Below, in pieces: positions 8,220 to 16,152 of a DNA stretch of 30,180 bases. Origin of the DNA: a virus. The stretch is taken from IMG/VR virus record IMGVR_UViG_3300006100_000054, positions 1-30,180 of that record; one strand, 5' to 3'. The notes under the pieces are model-generated. The model saw nothing but the letters and a program-made list of their open reading frames with translations. It ran no database searches and was not told the DNA's origin. A program made the position numbers and the translations under genes. Position 1 is the stretch's first letter. Each line of letters opens with the position of its first letter.

Positions 8220-9052
8220 CACAACGTATTTTAATTATGGGTTTACCTGGTGCAGGCAAAACAACATTAGCAGCAGCTCTTAAACGCTATTTAGAAGAAC
8301 ACGGGGATATTAGCTATGGCCGAGCATTAAATGAATTCATCGATCCCAAGGTCTTAGTAAACTGGTTCAACGCCGATGATATTCGTCGCAAATATAACGA
8401 CTGGGACTTCTCCAATGACGGTCGTATTCGTCAAAGTCTACGTATGTTTCAGTTTAGTATGGAAGCCGGTGGGGACTATGTTATCTGTGACTTTGTTGCT
8501 CCTTTAGTTGAAATGCGTAATAACTTCAAAGCCGACTGGACTATTTGGGTAGACACTATTCGCGAAGGACGTTATGCTGATACTAATGCCGCATTTGTTG
8601 AACCCGAAGTTTACGATTTCCGTGTCACAGAACAGGCAGCAGAAAAATGGGCAGAGTTTATTGGACAACACATAATTGACCGTCGCCGCCGCCCCGTATT
8701 CGACTGGCGGAAAGAAACTGTGCAGATGTTGGGACGTTGGCAACCATGGCATGATGGACACCGCGCACTATTTGAACGACTAATACAGCGTACAGGACAG
8801 GTAGTTATACAAATACGCGACTGTCAAGGCTGGCAAGGTAGTAATCCATTTGAAATAGAAAAGGTTAAATCATTTATTCGTCGCGATTTAGATCCTATCT
8901 ATCAGGGTCAGTATGAAATACAAGTAGTGCCTAACATTGTACATATTGGTTGGGGCCGTGGCGTAGGATATACAAGCGGAGAAGAAACATTTGATGACTC
9001 TGTAACCGACATCTCGGCTACAAAGATTCGTAAGGAACTGGGGCTTGGCTAA
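8216..9052 (+). CDS. APS-kinase-like / nucleotidyltransferase fusion
   Basis: Two domains are joined in 278 residues. Residues 1-165 form a P-loop kinase like adenylylsulfate kinase (CysC): GLPGAGKT at 9-16, then FNADDIRRKYNDWDFS in the position of the APS-kinase substrate loop, and ICDFVAP. Residues 170-278 form a HxGH nucleotidyltransferase: LGRWQPWHDGH near 172-182 and ISATKIRKEL near 266, the motif pair of NadR/NadM-type adenylyltransferases. AAGGTGG just before the ATG gives a good ribosome site. The first domain would phosphorylate APS or a related hydroxyl; the second would activate a phosphate with a nucleotide. Whether it makes PAPS for sulfation or a different nucleotide-activated compound cannot be told from sequence. 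It overlaps the DUF2061 gene downstream by 8 bases. Confidence 0.85.
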   Translation: MTQRILIMGLPGAGKTTLAAALKRYLEEHGDISYGRALNEFIDPKVLVNWFNADDIRRKYNDWDFSNDGRIRQSLRMFQFSMEAGGDYVICDFVAPLVEMRNNFKADWTIWVDTIREGRYADTNAAFVEPEVYDFRVTEQAAEKWAEFIGQHIIDRRRRPVFDWRKETVQMLGRWQPWHDGHRALFERLIQRTGQVVIQIRDCQGWQGSNPFEIEKVKSFIRRDLDPIYQGQYEIQVVPNIVHIGWGRGVGYTSGEETFDDSVTDISATKIRKELGLG

Positions 9053-9242
9053 AAGGATTTGGAAAACGTTGTCTTGGAGATTTATAGGATCCGGGTCAAC
9101 GTTTTTAATCAGTTATGTTGTAACAGGGCAGGCATTTGTTGCCACCAGTATAGCAGTAGCCCAAATTATTGCCAATACCGTTTTATATTATATGCACGAA
9201 ACTGCGTGGGACAAATTTTCACGTAGCTCAGACCAACATTGA
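9045..9242 (+). CDS. DUF2061 small membrane protein
   Basis: Sixty-five residues starting at a TTG codon, with AAGGAA eight bases upstream inside the end of the previous gene. The N-terminal KTLSWRFIGSGSTFLISY and the ending LYYMHETAWDKF are characteristic of DUF2061, a family of two-helix inner-membrane proteins. Two hydrophobic stretches (about residues 16-28 and 33-48) fit this. I recall the family occurring next to or fused with APS-kinase-like proteins, which agrees with the gene order here. Its biochemical role is not known. The last 55 bases are antisense to the end of the convergent glycosyltransferase-like gene. Confidence 0.83.
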   Translation: MAKRIWKTLSWRFIGSGSTFLISYVVTGQAFVATSIAVAQIIANTVLYYMHETAWDKFSRSSDQH

Positions 9243-10297
9243 TCTAAAAAGCCGTTACTGTAAAATCTACGATAATTATGATCTAAGGTAGATTGCATTT
9301 CTTTTAATAAGTCTTCAAGATCACGTAAGTCGTAACCACAAATTTTTTGAATTAGATTTGTAACAGCAGTCATACGTTCTACAGGATCTTCGATAGTGTC
9401 GTAACTTTCGTCCCACCAATAGTCAAATGTTTTAAATCCATAGCTACGTAGATATTTTAAACTACCAGCAGGGCCAACAACAATAAAAGGCATACGACTT
9501 ACGATAGGTTTAAACACTTTTTCTGTTAGATGATCTTTGCGATCCCAGTAGCAAGTTTCGGTAACAACATAGACAAAACTTTCCTGTGTTTCGGGAATAG
9601 CATTTAATGTAAAACTTTGATTGGGAATCGATTGATCTTTAAAGTCTATGCGAAGTTCGGGCAGTTGTTCTACAGTAGAGATTGTATCTTTGATTAGCGT
9701 TGCGTCCAATTGACTTGATTCTAAATGCTCAACATAATCGCCACCATCGGGACAAATTTTACTGTAGCTAACATGTCCGTAGTCTAATAAGTTACGTTTG
9801 GCTAATTCACTGACCAACAATGTACGGTAGACCCTATGTCCTCCGGTCAGTCGATTAAAACAAATATACTTTTTAGATAGTATTCGTTTACCGGGATCTA
9901 TCATCAATGGATGATATCGATAGCCGCGAAACCAATCTGCTGCTGCAAATGCGTGATGGAAGTAATAAGCAGTTGGCCAATTGTAACGTTGTTTTATCGT
10001 ATCCAAGGGCTCGCTATTTTGTTCGGTGGTGACTAATACAAATGGTGCCTGAAATTTTTCTTGAACATAATCAAGTAATCTATGATTATATTCTCCGTAG
10101 ATGGGCTCTTGGTCATAAAATATAAACATAGGGCTATTTTTAACATAACCAGAAATGTGTCCATAGTAGTCAGTTATGGTTTCTATATTTTCTGGTTGAG
10201 TTGCTCCAAAAGGTCGTAGGTAAAGTAGCCTGCGATATGTTACAATAGGTTGAAGTGCCAGAAATATATTTTCGTAGTGACTGTGAATATTATACAT
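9188..10297 (-). CDS. Glycosyltransferase-like protein
   Basis: The 369-residue protein has no signal peptide. The C-terminal half contains ETCYWDRKDHLTEKVFKPI followed by PFIVVGPAGSLKYLRSYGF (about residues 254-290), the pattern of the nucleotide-sugar-binding half of GT-B glycosyltransferases of the exostosin/fucosyltransferase kind (charged donor-site motif, then a 'too large to ignore, move to next' helix with E and K). The N-terminal half is less recognisable (FIFYDQEPIYGEYNH). It is the only minus-strand gene in this part of the window: it converges with the DUF2061 gene, overlapping its end by 55 bases, and diverges from the gene at 10296 with overlapping start codons. It probably adds a sugar in the surrounding pathway or to phage structures. 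The glycosyltransferase call is moderate. Confidence 0.68.
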   Translation of the reverse strand: MYNIHSHYENIFLALQPIVTYRRLLYLRPFGATQPENIETITDYYGHISGYVKNSPMFIFYDQEPIYGEYNHRLLDYVQEKFQAPFVLVTTEQNSEPLDTIKQRYNWPTAYYFHHAFAAADWFRGYRYHPLMIDPGKRILSKKYICFNRLTGGHRVYRTLLVSELAKRNLLDYGHVSYSKICPDGGDYVEHLESSQLDATLIKDTISTVEQLPELRIDFKDQSIPNQSFTLNAIPETQESFVYVVTETCYWDRKDHLTEKVFKPIVSRMPFIVVGPAGSLKYLRSYGFKTFDYWWDESYDTIEDPVERMTAVTNLIQKICGYDLRDLEDLLKEMQSTLDHNYRRFYSNGFLDQCWSELRENLSHAVSCI

Positions 10298-11951
10298 GTT
10301 TGATGTTTTTTATTGGGGACCAAAGCCCAACTTATTCGAATTTGAAAAACCTGCTCAGGATTTAGCAGATGCCGCACGGCAGAGCAAAACCAAGTTCTGC
10401 TGGTATATTTATGGGGGCAACGATTACACAGACTTTAGTTTCGACTTTATACCAGTGCCATGGGAAGAACAGTATATACATGTTTGGCCCGACCAGTGGC
10501 AAGACAATGGCAGAGTTTATTTGATTAACATTGATACGGTAGATCAAAAGCAATGGCATTATCGCAAGGATCAACGGGTACACACCGTTAATCAAGCTGA
10601 CATATACTATGTTGATCATCAAAACGGTACAATAGCACGTCATCAATTTGATGTGTTAAAAGAACACAATCCCAATATCCATAGAACACGTTTTATGGAC
10701 AACTACTTAGACACATTCCGCCGAATCATAAACACAGCTAAAACAGAATATGTTTGGATCATTAATAGTGTTTGTGATTATACTACATTTGATTTCAATT
10801 GGCACCCAAGCCAATGGCAAGAAGAAATGATTCATTGCTTTCCCAGCGATAGTCAACGACGCGGAGATACATTTTACATTCACGTAGAATCGTTTAGCCA
10901 ACAAATGATTGATTTGGAATTACTGGATTGGTTTAATGTTATCAACTATTCAGAAGATCAAAGAGTATTCCGATTTGAAACGCCCAGAAAAATATTCGAC
11001 ACAGATGATTTAGTAACCGAAATTCGCAACTATAAATTTGAAACTCCGTATGTACTATTTACTAACCAACCGGGCGTGAGTCTTTTGGCTACACCTTGTT
11101 TATGGTCACGAAAAGACCGCACGGTACAGCGTTTTACACGCTCGGGTGCTACTGTGTTAGTACCCCGAGATATTAAGGCTGATTTGAAGACGCAAATCTA
11201 CGATTATCCACACCTTGAGGTGCCTGAAACGCAGATTAACGAGTATTATCGCGACAAGAATTTTCCAGGGCTGGACATAGTATACATATCTAACGGTGAA
11301 CCAGACGAAGAACGATGGTATCGGCATTTATGCTATCAAAGCAATACTACCAATATAGAATGGGTACGTGGAGTCAATGGGCGAACAGCCGCTTATCAAG
11401 AAGCTGCACGTCGTAGTACTACACCTTGGTTCTTTGCGGTGTTTGCTAAATTAGAAGTTTTGGGTAGCGACTTTCCTTGGAACGAATGGCAACCAGACTA
11501 TTTCCAAGAACCAAAACACTATATCTTTAATAGCCGTAATCCGCTAAATAACTTAGAGTACGGTCACCAAGGCATTATTGCTTATAACAAAAGATTAGTA
11601 CTTGAAAATAATACTCCCGGCATTGACTTTACACTTTCGCAACCACACGAGTCAGTTCCTATATTGTCGGGAACAGCGCACTTCAACCAAAATCCTTGGA
11701 TGACTTGGCGCACAGCATTTCGAGAAGTGGTAAAATTAAAACATTTTATGGCCGAACAGCCAACAATAGAAACAGAACATAGACTTACAACATGGTGTAC
11801 AGTGGCCAATGGTGAGTTTGCTGATTACTGTTTAAAGGGAGCCAACGATGCTGTTGAGTACTATGCAGAAGTCGCTGGCAATTATGAACAATTAAAACTA
11901 AGTTTTGAATGGGCTTGGTTAAAAGAAAGATTTAATAAATGCAACCAATAA
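10296..11951 (+). CDS. Triple-repeat protein, possible glycosyltransferase-like
   Basis: A 551-residue protein made in part of three diverged copies of one segment, at about residues 22-82, 138-198 and 363-415. Each has a helix, a T-x-x-x-W strand, DF-x-F/W, then a tryptophan-rich turn (PVPWEEQYIHVWP; HPSQWQEEMIHCFP; WNEWQPDYFQEPKHYIF) and a strand. The region before the third copy (LDIVYISNGEPDEERWY, about 327-342) looks like the first strand of a GT-A nucleotide-sugar fold, so that copy may be part of a glycosyltransferase domain; this is inference. I recall similar proteins only as uncharacterised marine phage products. Its start codon overlaps the opposing start of the gene at 10297 and its end overlaps the halogenase by 13 bases, linking it with that enzyme. 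Confidence 0.8.
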   Translation: MFDVFYWGPKPNLFEFEKPAQDLADAARQSKTKFCWYIYGGNDYTDFSFDFIPVPWEEQYIHVWPDQWQDNGRVYLINIDTVDQKQWHYRKDQRVHTVNQADIYYVDHQNGTIARHQFDVLKEHNPNIHRTRFMDNYLDTFRRIINTAKTEYVWIINSVCDYTTFDFNWHPSQWQEEMIHCFPSDSQRRGDTFYIHVESFSQQMIDLELLDWFNVINYSEDQRVFRFETPRKIFDTDDLVTEIRNYKFETPYVLFTNQPGVSLLATPCLWSRKDRTVQRFTRSGATVLVPRDIKADLKTQIYDYPHLEVPETQINEYYRDKNFPGLDIVYISNGEPDEERWYRHLCYQSNTTNIEWVRGVNGRTAAYQEAARRSTTPWFFAVFAKLEVLGSDFPWNEWQPDYFQEPKHYIFNSRNPLNNLEYGHQGIIAYNKRLVLENNTPGIDFTLSQPHESVPILSGTAHFNQNPWMTWRTAFREVVKLKHFMAEQPTIETEHRLTTWCTVANGEFADYCLKGANDAVEYYAEVAGNYEQLKLSFEWAWLKERFNKCNQ

Positions 11952-13186
11952 AATCAATTATAGTAGTAGGCGGTGGCACAGCCGGATGGATGAGTGCTTG
12001 TTATATGGTCAAACAAGGTTTTGATGTAACATTGGTAGAAAGTCCTAACATACCTACCATCGGAGTAGGCGAAAGTTGCCTGCCCGGGTTAGGTATCTTT
12101 TGCGACGCATTAGGACTCAAAGAGGAAGAGTGGATGCCGGAAGCTAATGCTCGCTATAAAATAGGCATCTTCCATCATAACTGGCTACGCAAAGAAGACA
12201 CTCTATGGAAGCATTGGTTCTGTTATGATCGCAACGATTGCAACGGACAATACTACTTAGAGTCCGGAATACTACCTCCGGTCAAAGAAGGCAAATATGC
12301 TTTTCATATTGATGCTCTTGCTTTTGGTCAAATGCTTAAACGTCGTGTAGCAGATCCTGCTGGAGTTAAACACGTGCAGGCACACATCTTAGATATACAG
12401 CAACACGAAAATGGCTATGTAAAAGGCCTGTTATTAGATAACGGTACTACACTATCTGCAGACTTTTACATTGATTGTTCGGGTCCTGCACGTTTGTTTA
12501 GTAAGAAAGTTGGCATCGAGTTCAGCAAGTACGGTGACATACTTAATGATCGTGCTGTAGTTTGCCCACAACCATTAGAGCCCGGCGAGCAACCTAAGTA
12601 TACAATCACCTATGCTGGAACAGCTGGCTGGATCTGGGACACAGGATTAGCACATCGTCGTGGTTGCGGATATACTTACAGTAGTCAGTTTATCACAGAC
12701 GAACAAGCACGGGCCGAGTACTTAACATACTTCCCCAAAACAGATCAGAGCAAGATGCGTATTATTAACTATGACAGCACTTATTCGCATAATCCATTGG
12801 AAAAGAATGTATTGGCTGTGGGATTAGCATCAGGCTTTATGGAACCTCTGGAAGCAACCAGTATCTATTTGGTACAGTATTATTTAGAAACCTTTGCTAA
12901 GTTTGTTAACACAGGACGTAACCCAAAAGTCTACAACAAGGCAACACTTATTCTAACCAAACAGTTATACGACTTTGTCTTGACTAACTATACACTAACA
13001 CAACGCGATGATACAGAACACTGGCGCTATTTTAAAGATTTAGAATCACGTTTGAATACTCGGGATTTGGTATTAGAATGGGCCGCACATGATGATGTGG
13101 GCGAGTGGGCTGTTACCAGAATGTTCTCACCATTTAACTGGTGGAGCAAGGCAACGCATTTTGAATTATACGATCAACGTAAATAA
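11939..13186 (+). CDS. Flavin-dependent halogenase, tryptophan-halogenase family
   Basis: The 415-residue protein begins with VVGGGTAGWMSA (FAD dinucleotide-binding site, residues 9-20) and TIGVGES, then RYKIGIF with Lys74 at the place of the catalytic lysine that in PrnA forms or guides hypohalous acid. The family motif WxWxIP is represented by WIWDTG at 231-236, so the usual Ile-Pro pair is missing. GLASGFMEPLEATS (295-308) is the classic C-terminal motif of the family. Such enzymes use reduced FAD, oxygen and halide to halogenate aromatic substrates. A viral member (VirX1, from a cyanophage) has been described, so a phage halogenase has precedent. No flavin reductase is seen nearby. It overlaps the preceding gene by 13 bases and converges with the aminotransferase gene, sharing 13 bases at their ends. 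Confidence 0.92.
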   Translation: MQPIKSIIVVGGGTAGWMSACYMVKQGFDVTLVESPNIPTIGVGESCLPGLGIFCDALGLKEEEWMPEANARYKIGIFHHNWLRKEDTLWKHWFCYDRNDCNGQYYLESGILPPVKEGKYAFHIDALAFGQMLKRRVADPAGVKHVQAHILDIQQHENGYVKGLLLDNGTTLSADFYIDCSGPARLFSKKVGIEFSKYGDILNDRAVVCPQPLEPGEQPKYTITYAGTAGWIWDTGLAHRRGCGYTYSSQFITDEQARAEYLTYFPKTDQSKMRIINYDSTYSHNPLEKNVLAVGLASGFMEPLEATSIYLVQYYLETFAKFVNTGRNPKVYNKATLILTKQLYDFVLTNYTLTQRDDTEHWRYFKDLESRLNTRDLVLEWAAHDDVGEWAVTRMFSPFNWWSKATHFELYDQRK

Positions 13187-14304
13187 TTTTCAATTACTTC
13201 TATAACCCGAGTAACTTCGCTGTCAGTTAGCTCGGGATAGATAGGCAAGCTCAAGCACTCGCGACTAAATGCTGTTGATTCTCTAAATAGCTCGCGAGCA
13301 TAATCAATAAAATCATAGCCCACTGGCAATTCAAATAAAGGACGATCATAATGGAATTTACTTTCGATTCCATTGGCCGCTAAGGCTTCTTTCAATCCGT
13401 GACGTTCGCTGGTTCTGATTACAAACTTAGACCAGGCACTTTCAACGTCTTCTCTGGGTAGCACTACATCAACATACTCACTTAATTCGACAGTATAGTA
13501 GTTGGCAATTTTACGTCTACGTTCTTGCCACCGATCAAAGTGTTCTAACTTGATCAACATGGCAGCACAATCAGCTTCCGACATTTTACTATTAGTTCCA
13601 AATGCCTGATGATGCATCTTCTTACCGTTATCGCGTAGGTCCATTAGGTCTTCATAGATAGCAAAACTATCTGTAAGTACCATACCACCCGAGCCATAGT
13701 TGTTTAAGTTCTTAGTAGGATCAAAACTCAGCACACTAACATCACCTAAACTACCCGAAGGATGTCCTTGGTAAGTGGCTCCAAAACTTTGAGCAGCGTC
13801 TTCGATAACAAATATATCATCACTAAAGAATTCTGTTTGTAGTCTTAGTTTATTATAATCAACACAATGCCCAAATAGATTAGCATACATAACAGCATTA
13901 ACACCTGCTCCAGTTAAGGCCATATCCATAGTTTCTAAATCTATTAGGGCCGCTGGATCTGTGTCACAAAACACAGGAGTATGGCCAGCATACAATACTG
14001 AGTTAAGTGTAGCGGCAAAACTTAGAGTGGGAATTAATATACGAGAGTCAGCTGGTATACAAGTTTGTTGAGCAAAGATCAGACCTTGCGTACAACTACC
14101 AACTGCCACAGCAAATTTACGATTACATCGACGTGCTATTTCTTCTTCAAATGCCCGAGTAGCTGGTCCATCTAATACCTGTCCCGTGAGGTATACTTCG
14201 TCAATAGCACCCATGAGTTCTTCACGGAGTTCTTTGTATTGACGTTCTACACCGAAGAAGGGAATTTTAATTTTGCTTGCCAATATGGACTTTCTGTAAA
14301 CCAC
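13174..14304 (-). CDS. DegT/DnrJ/EryC1-type sugar aminotransferase
   Basis: A 376-residue PLP-dependent aminotransferase of the nucleotide-sugar type. IPFFGVERQYKEL near residue 14 is the usual start of the family, EDAAQSFGA (168-176) holds the Asp that binds the PLP pyridine nitrogen, and SFDPTKNLNNYGSGG carries the PLP lysine at 198. These enzymes convert a keto sugar nucleotide to an amino sugar. The longest frame begins at a GTG (14304) without a ribosome site; a TTG at 14283 preceded by AGAAAG, giving MASKIKIPFF, fits the family start better but is not proven. Either start overlaps the upstream epimerase gene. With that epimerase it forms a plausible two-gene amino-sugar unit. The gene ends 13 bases inside the convergent halogenase gene. 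Confidence 0.92.
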   Translation of the reverse strand: MVYRKSILASKIKIPFFGVERQYKELREELMGAIDEVYLTGQVLDGPATRAFEEEIARRCNRKFAVAVGSCTQGLIFAQQTCIPADSRILIPTLSFAATLNSVLYAGHTPVFCDTDPAALIDLETMDMALTGAGVNAVMYANLFGHCVDYNKLRLQTEFFSDDIFVIEDAAQSFGATYQGHPSGSLGDVSVLSFDPTKNLNNYGSGGMVLTDSFAIYEDLMDLRDNGKKMHHQAFGTNSKMSEADCAAMLIKLEHFDRWQERRRKIANYYTVELSEYVDVVLPREDVESAWSKFVIRTSERHGLKEALAANGIESKFHYDRPLFELPVGYDFIDYARELFRESTAFSRECLSLPIYPELTDSEVTRVIEVIENYLR

Positions 14305-15233
14305 TGGTGATAACGTACAAAACCTTCTTCTACATCAACTTCAGGTGCAAAACCAAAGTCACGCCGTGCCGCATCGATGTTTAAGGCGCCACGCGAAGGA
14401 AAGTCTGCATCTTTATCACGACATTCAATTGAACCACGTCCTGCAATTTTAACAGCAAGTTCTGCGGCCTGTAGTAAACTGGTACTGTGGCTTTTGGTAA
14501 TGTTATATGTATTATTAACAGCCGCATCGCTTAGTGTAGCTTGTACAATACCACGTGCAGCATCTTCTACATAGGTAAAATCTAACGTTTCACCTGCTCC
14601 GTTGACCTTAAGTGTTTGACCTCTGAGAGCACTAAGCATAAATTTACTAACCACACGATCTTCAACATCATACTCTCCGTACACAGCAGAGGGACGGATA
14701 ATAATATGATCAAAGCATTTACGACGAGTATAGTCTTTAACAAGGTGTTCTCCCATTAACTTCATAATGCCGTATTGTCCTTGCGGACGGCAATTATAGT
14801 CTTCTGTAACTTGATCGTCAAAGTCGCCATAGACCATACTACTACTTATATAAACAAACTTGGGAATATTGTATCGTTTGGTCATTTCTAATAAATTAAC
14901 CAATCCAGTTCCCATTACCTCGGCGCCCCAGACAGGATTGCCACTGACTACTTTTTGTCTTGGAAAACTTGCTAAGTGTATTACAGCATCTGCGTTGAGA
15001 GAAAAACTTAAAAAGAATTCTTCAACTCGTTTAATTTCTCTTAGATCCACATGATGTGTATTTGCTCGCATACGATCTCTGCGAGCCCGATACAGGTATT
15101 CTAATTCATCTGGTGGAATAAATCCGTAGTTGGTCACGCTATCTAAAATAAAGCACTCGTGTCCCTGTGCTTCTAACTGACGTACTACATTATGGCCAAT
15201 AAAGCCGGCCCCGCCCGTTACTAAAAACTTCAT
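14247..15233 (-). CDS. NAD-dependent sugar-nucleotide epimerase/dehydratase
   Basis: The 328-residue protein is an extended short-chain dehydrogenase. FLVTGGAGFIGHN (residues 3-15) is the NAD-binding GxxGxxG loop; the catalytic triad is visible as ISSS (130-133), Tyr154 and Lys158 in QYGIMK; IRPSAVYGEYD follows as in UDP-glucose 4-epimerase relatives. It likely acts on a nucleotide-linked sugar, feeding the aminotransferase downstream. A TAGGAG sequence overlapping the thymidylate synthase stop sits seven bases before the ATG, a strong ribosome site that fixes the start. It overlaps the aminotransferase by 37 to 58 bases depending on that gene's start. Whether it epimerises, reduces or dehydrates cannot be settled from sequence alone. 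Confidence 0.92.
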   Translation of the reverse strand: MKFLVTGGAGFIGHNVVRQLEAQGHECFILDSVTNYGFIPPDELEYLYRARRDRMRANTHHVDLREIKRVEEFFLSFSLNADAVIHLASFPRQKVVSGNPVWGAEVMGTGLVNLLEMTKRYNIPKFVYISSSMVYGDFDDQVTEDYNCRPQGQYGIMKLMGEHLVKDYTRRKCFDHIIIRPSAVYGEYDVEDRVVSKFMLSALRGQTLKVNGAGETLDFTYVEDAARGIVQATLSDAAVNNTYNITKSHSTSLLQAAELAVKIAGRGSIECRDKDADFPSRGALNIDAARRDFGFAPEVDVEEGFVRYHQWFTESPYWQAKLKFPSSV

Positions 15234-15240
15234 AATACTC

Positions 15241-16152
15241 CTAAACAGCCATTTCGGCTTTGATTGCTTCGTGTGATTGATATCCTATTAACTTAATATC
15301 TGCCATGGTGAATCGCGCGATGTCAACAACATCGGGGTTAAGCCAAAGAGTTGGTGCAGGCAAGGGTTCACGCTCTAACTGTTCTTTTACCTGTTCAACA
15401 TGATTAAGGTATATGTGTGCATCGCCGAGGACGTGAACGAACTCACCGGGTGTTAGCCCGCACACTTGAGCTATCATCGCCGTTAGTAGGGAGTAGCTTG
15501 CGATATTAAAGGGTACACCTAAAAACATGTCACAACTTCTTTGATACATTTGGCAACTTAACCGACGATCTTTGCTGACATAGAACTGTGCAAAAGTATG
15601 GCATGGAGGCAAAGCCATCTGATCTAATTCTCCAGGGTTCCAAGCAGATATAATATGTCTTCGACCATACGGATCCTTCTTGATGCCGTTAATTAAACTC
15701 GATAGTTGATCTGTTTCTCTGATAGTAATCCCACCTTCAACACTGAAAGTATGACCAAAATCATTTGAGAAGCTACCGCCTTTTATTACTTCTGGGCTAC
15801 GCCAATGACGCCACTGTACTCCGTAGACACGACCTAAGTCGCCCTCAAATTTAGCCCGGGGCTTCCAATAAGGAGCCTGTGCATTTGGTGTCCAAATAGT
15901 CACAGTACCTTCGCGTGTACCGTGGGTAATCTCAGCAAGACGACGTTCGTCACCTGAGCCTTCGATCATCCATAGGAGCTCGCCTACGCAAGCTCGCCAT
16001 GCTAATTTTTTAGTAGTTACTGCTGGAAATGTTTCGCTAAGATCGTAGCGTTGTTGCATACCAAACAGGCTAATAGTACCTACGCCTGTTCGGTCGTCAC
16101 GTTGTTCACCTTGATTAAGAACTTGGCGTAATGCGTTTAAATATTGGTTCAT
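15241..16152 (-). CDS. thyA: Thymidylate synthase
   Basis: A 303-residue ThyA that methylates dUMP to dTMP using methylenetetrahydrofolate. RDDRTGVGT carries the phosphate-binding Arg21, LPPCHTF the catalytic Cys184, YQRSCDMFLGVPFNIASY the dUMP-binding strand, and DAHIYLNH the C-terminal motif. Compared with the E. coli enzyme there is an extra stretch of about 25-30 residues at roughly 120-147, between the RVYGVQWRHW motif and the dimer helix, which accounts for most of the added length. The start lies inside the upstream DHFR gene (38-base overlap) with no ribosome site, so translation is probably coupled. As in many phages it supplies dTMP during replication. Confidence 0.97.
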   Translation of the reverse strand: MNQYLNALRQVLNQGEQRDDRTGVGTISLFGMQQRYDLSETFPAVTTKKLAWRACVGELLWMIEGSGDERRLAEITHGTREGTVTIWTPNAQAPYWKPRAKFEGDLGRVYGVQWRHWRSPEVIKGGSFSNDFGHTFSVEGGITIRETDQLSSLINGIKKDPYGRRHIISAWNPGELDQMALPPCHTFAQFYVSKDRRLSCQMYQRSCDMFLGVPFNIASYSLLTAMIAQVCGLTPGEFVHVLGDAHIYLNHVEQVKEQLEREPLPAPTLWLNPDVVDIARFTMADIKLIGYQSHEAIKAEMAV

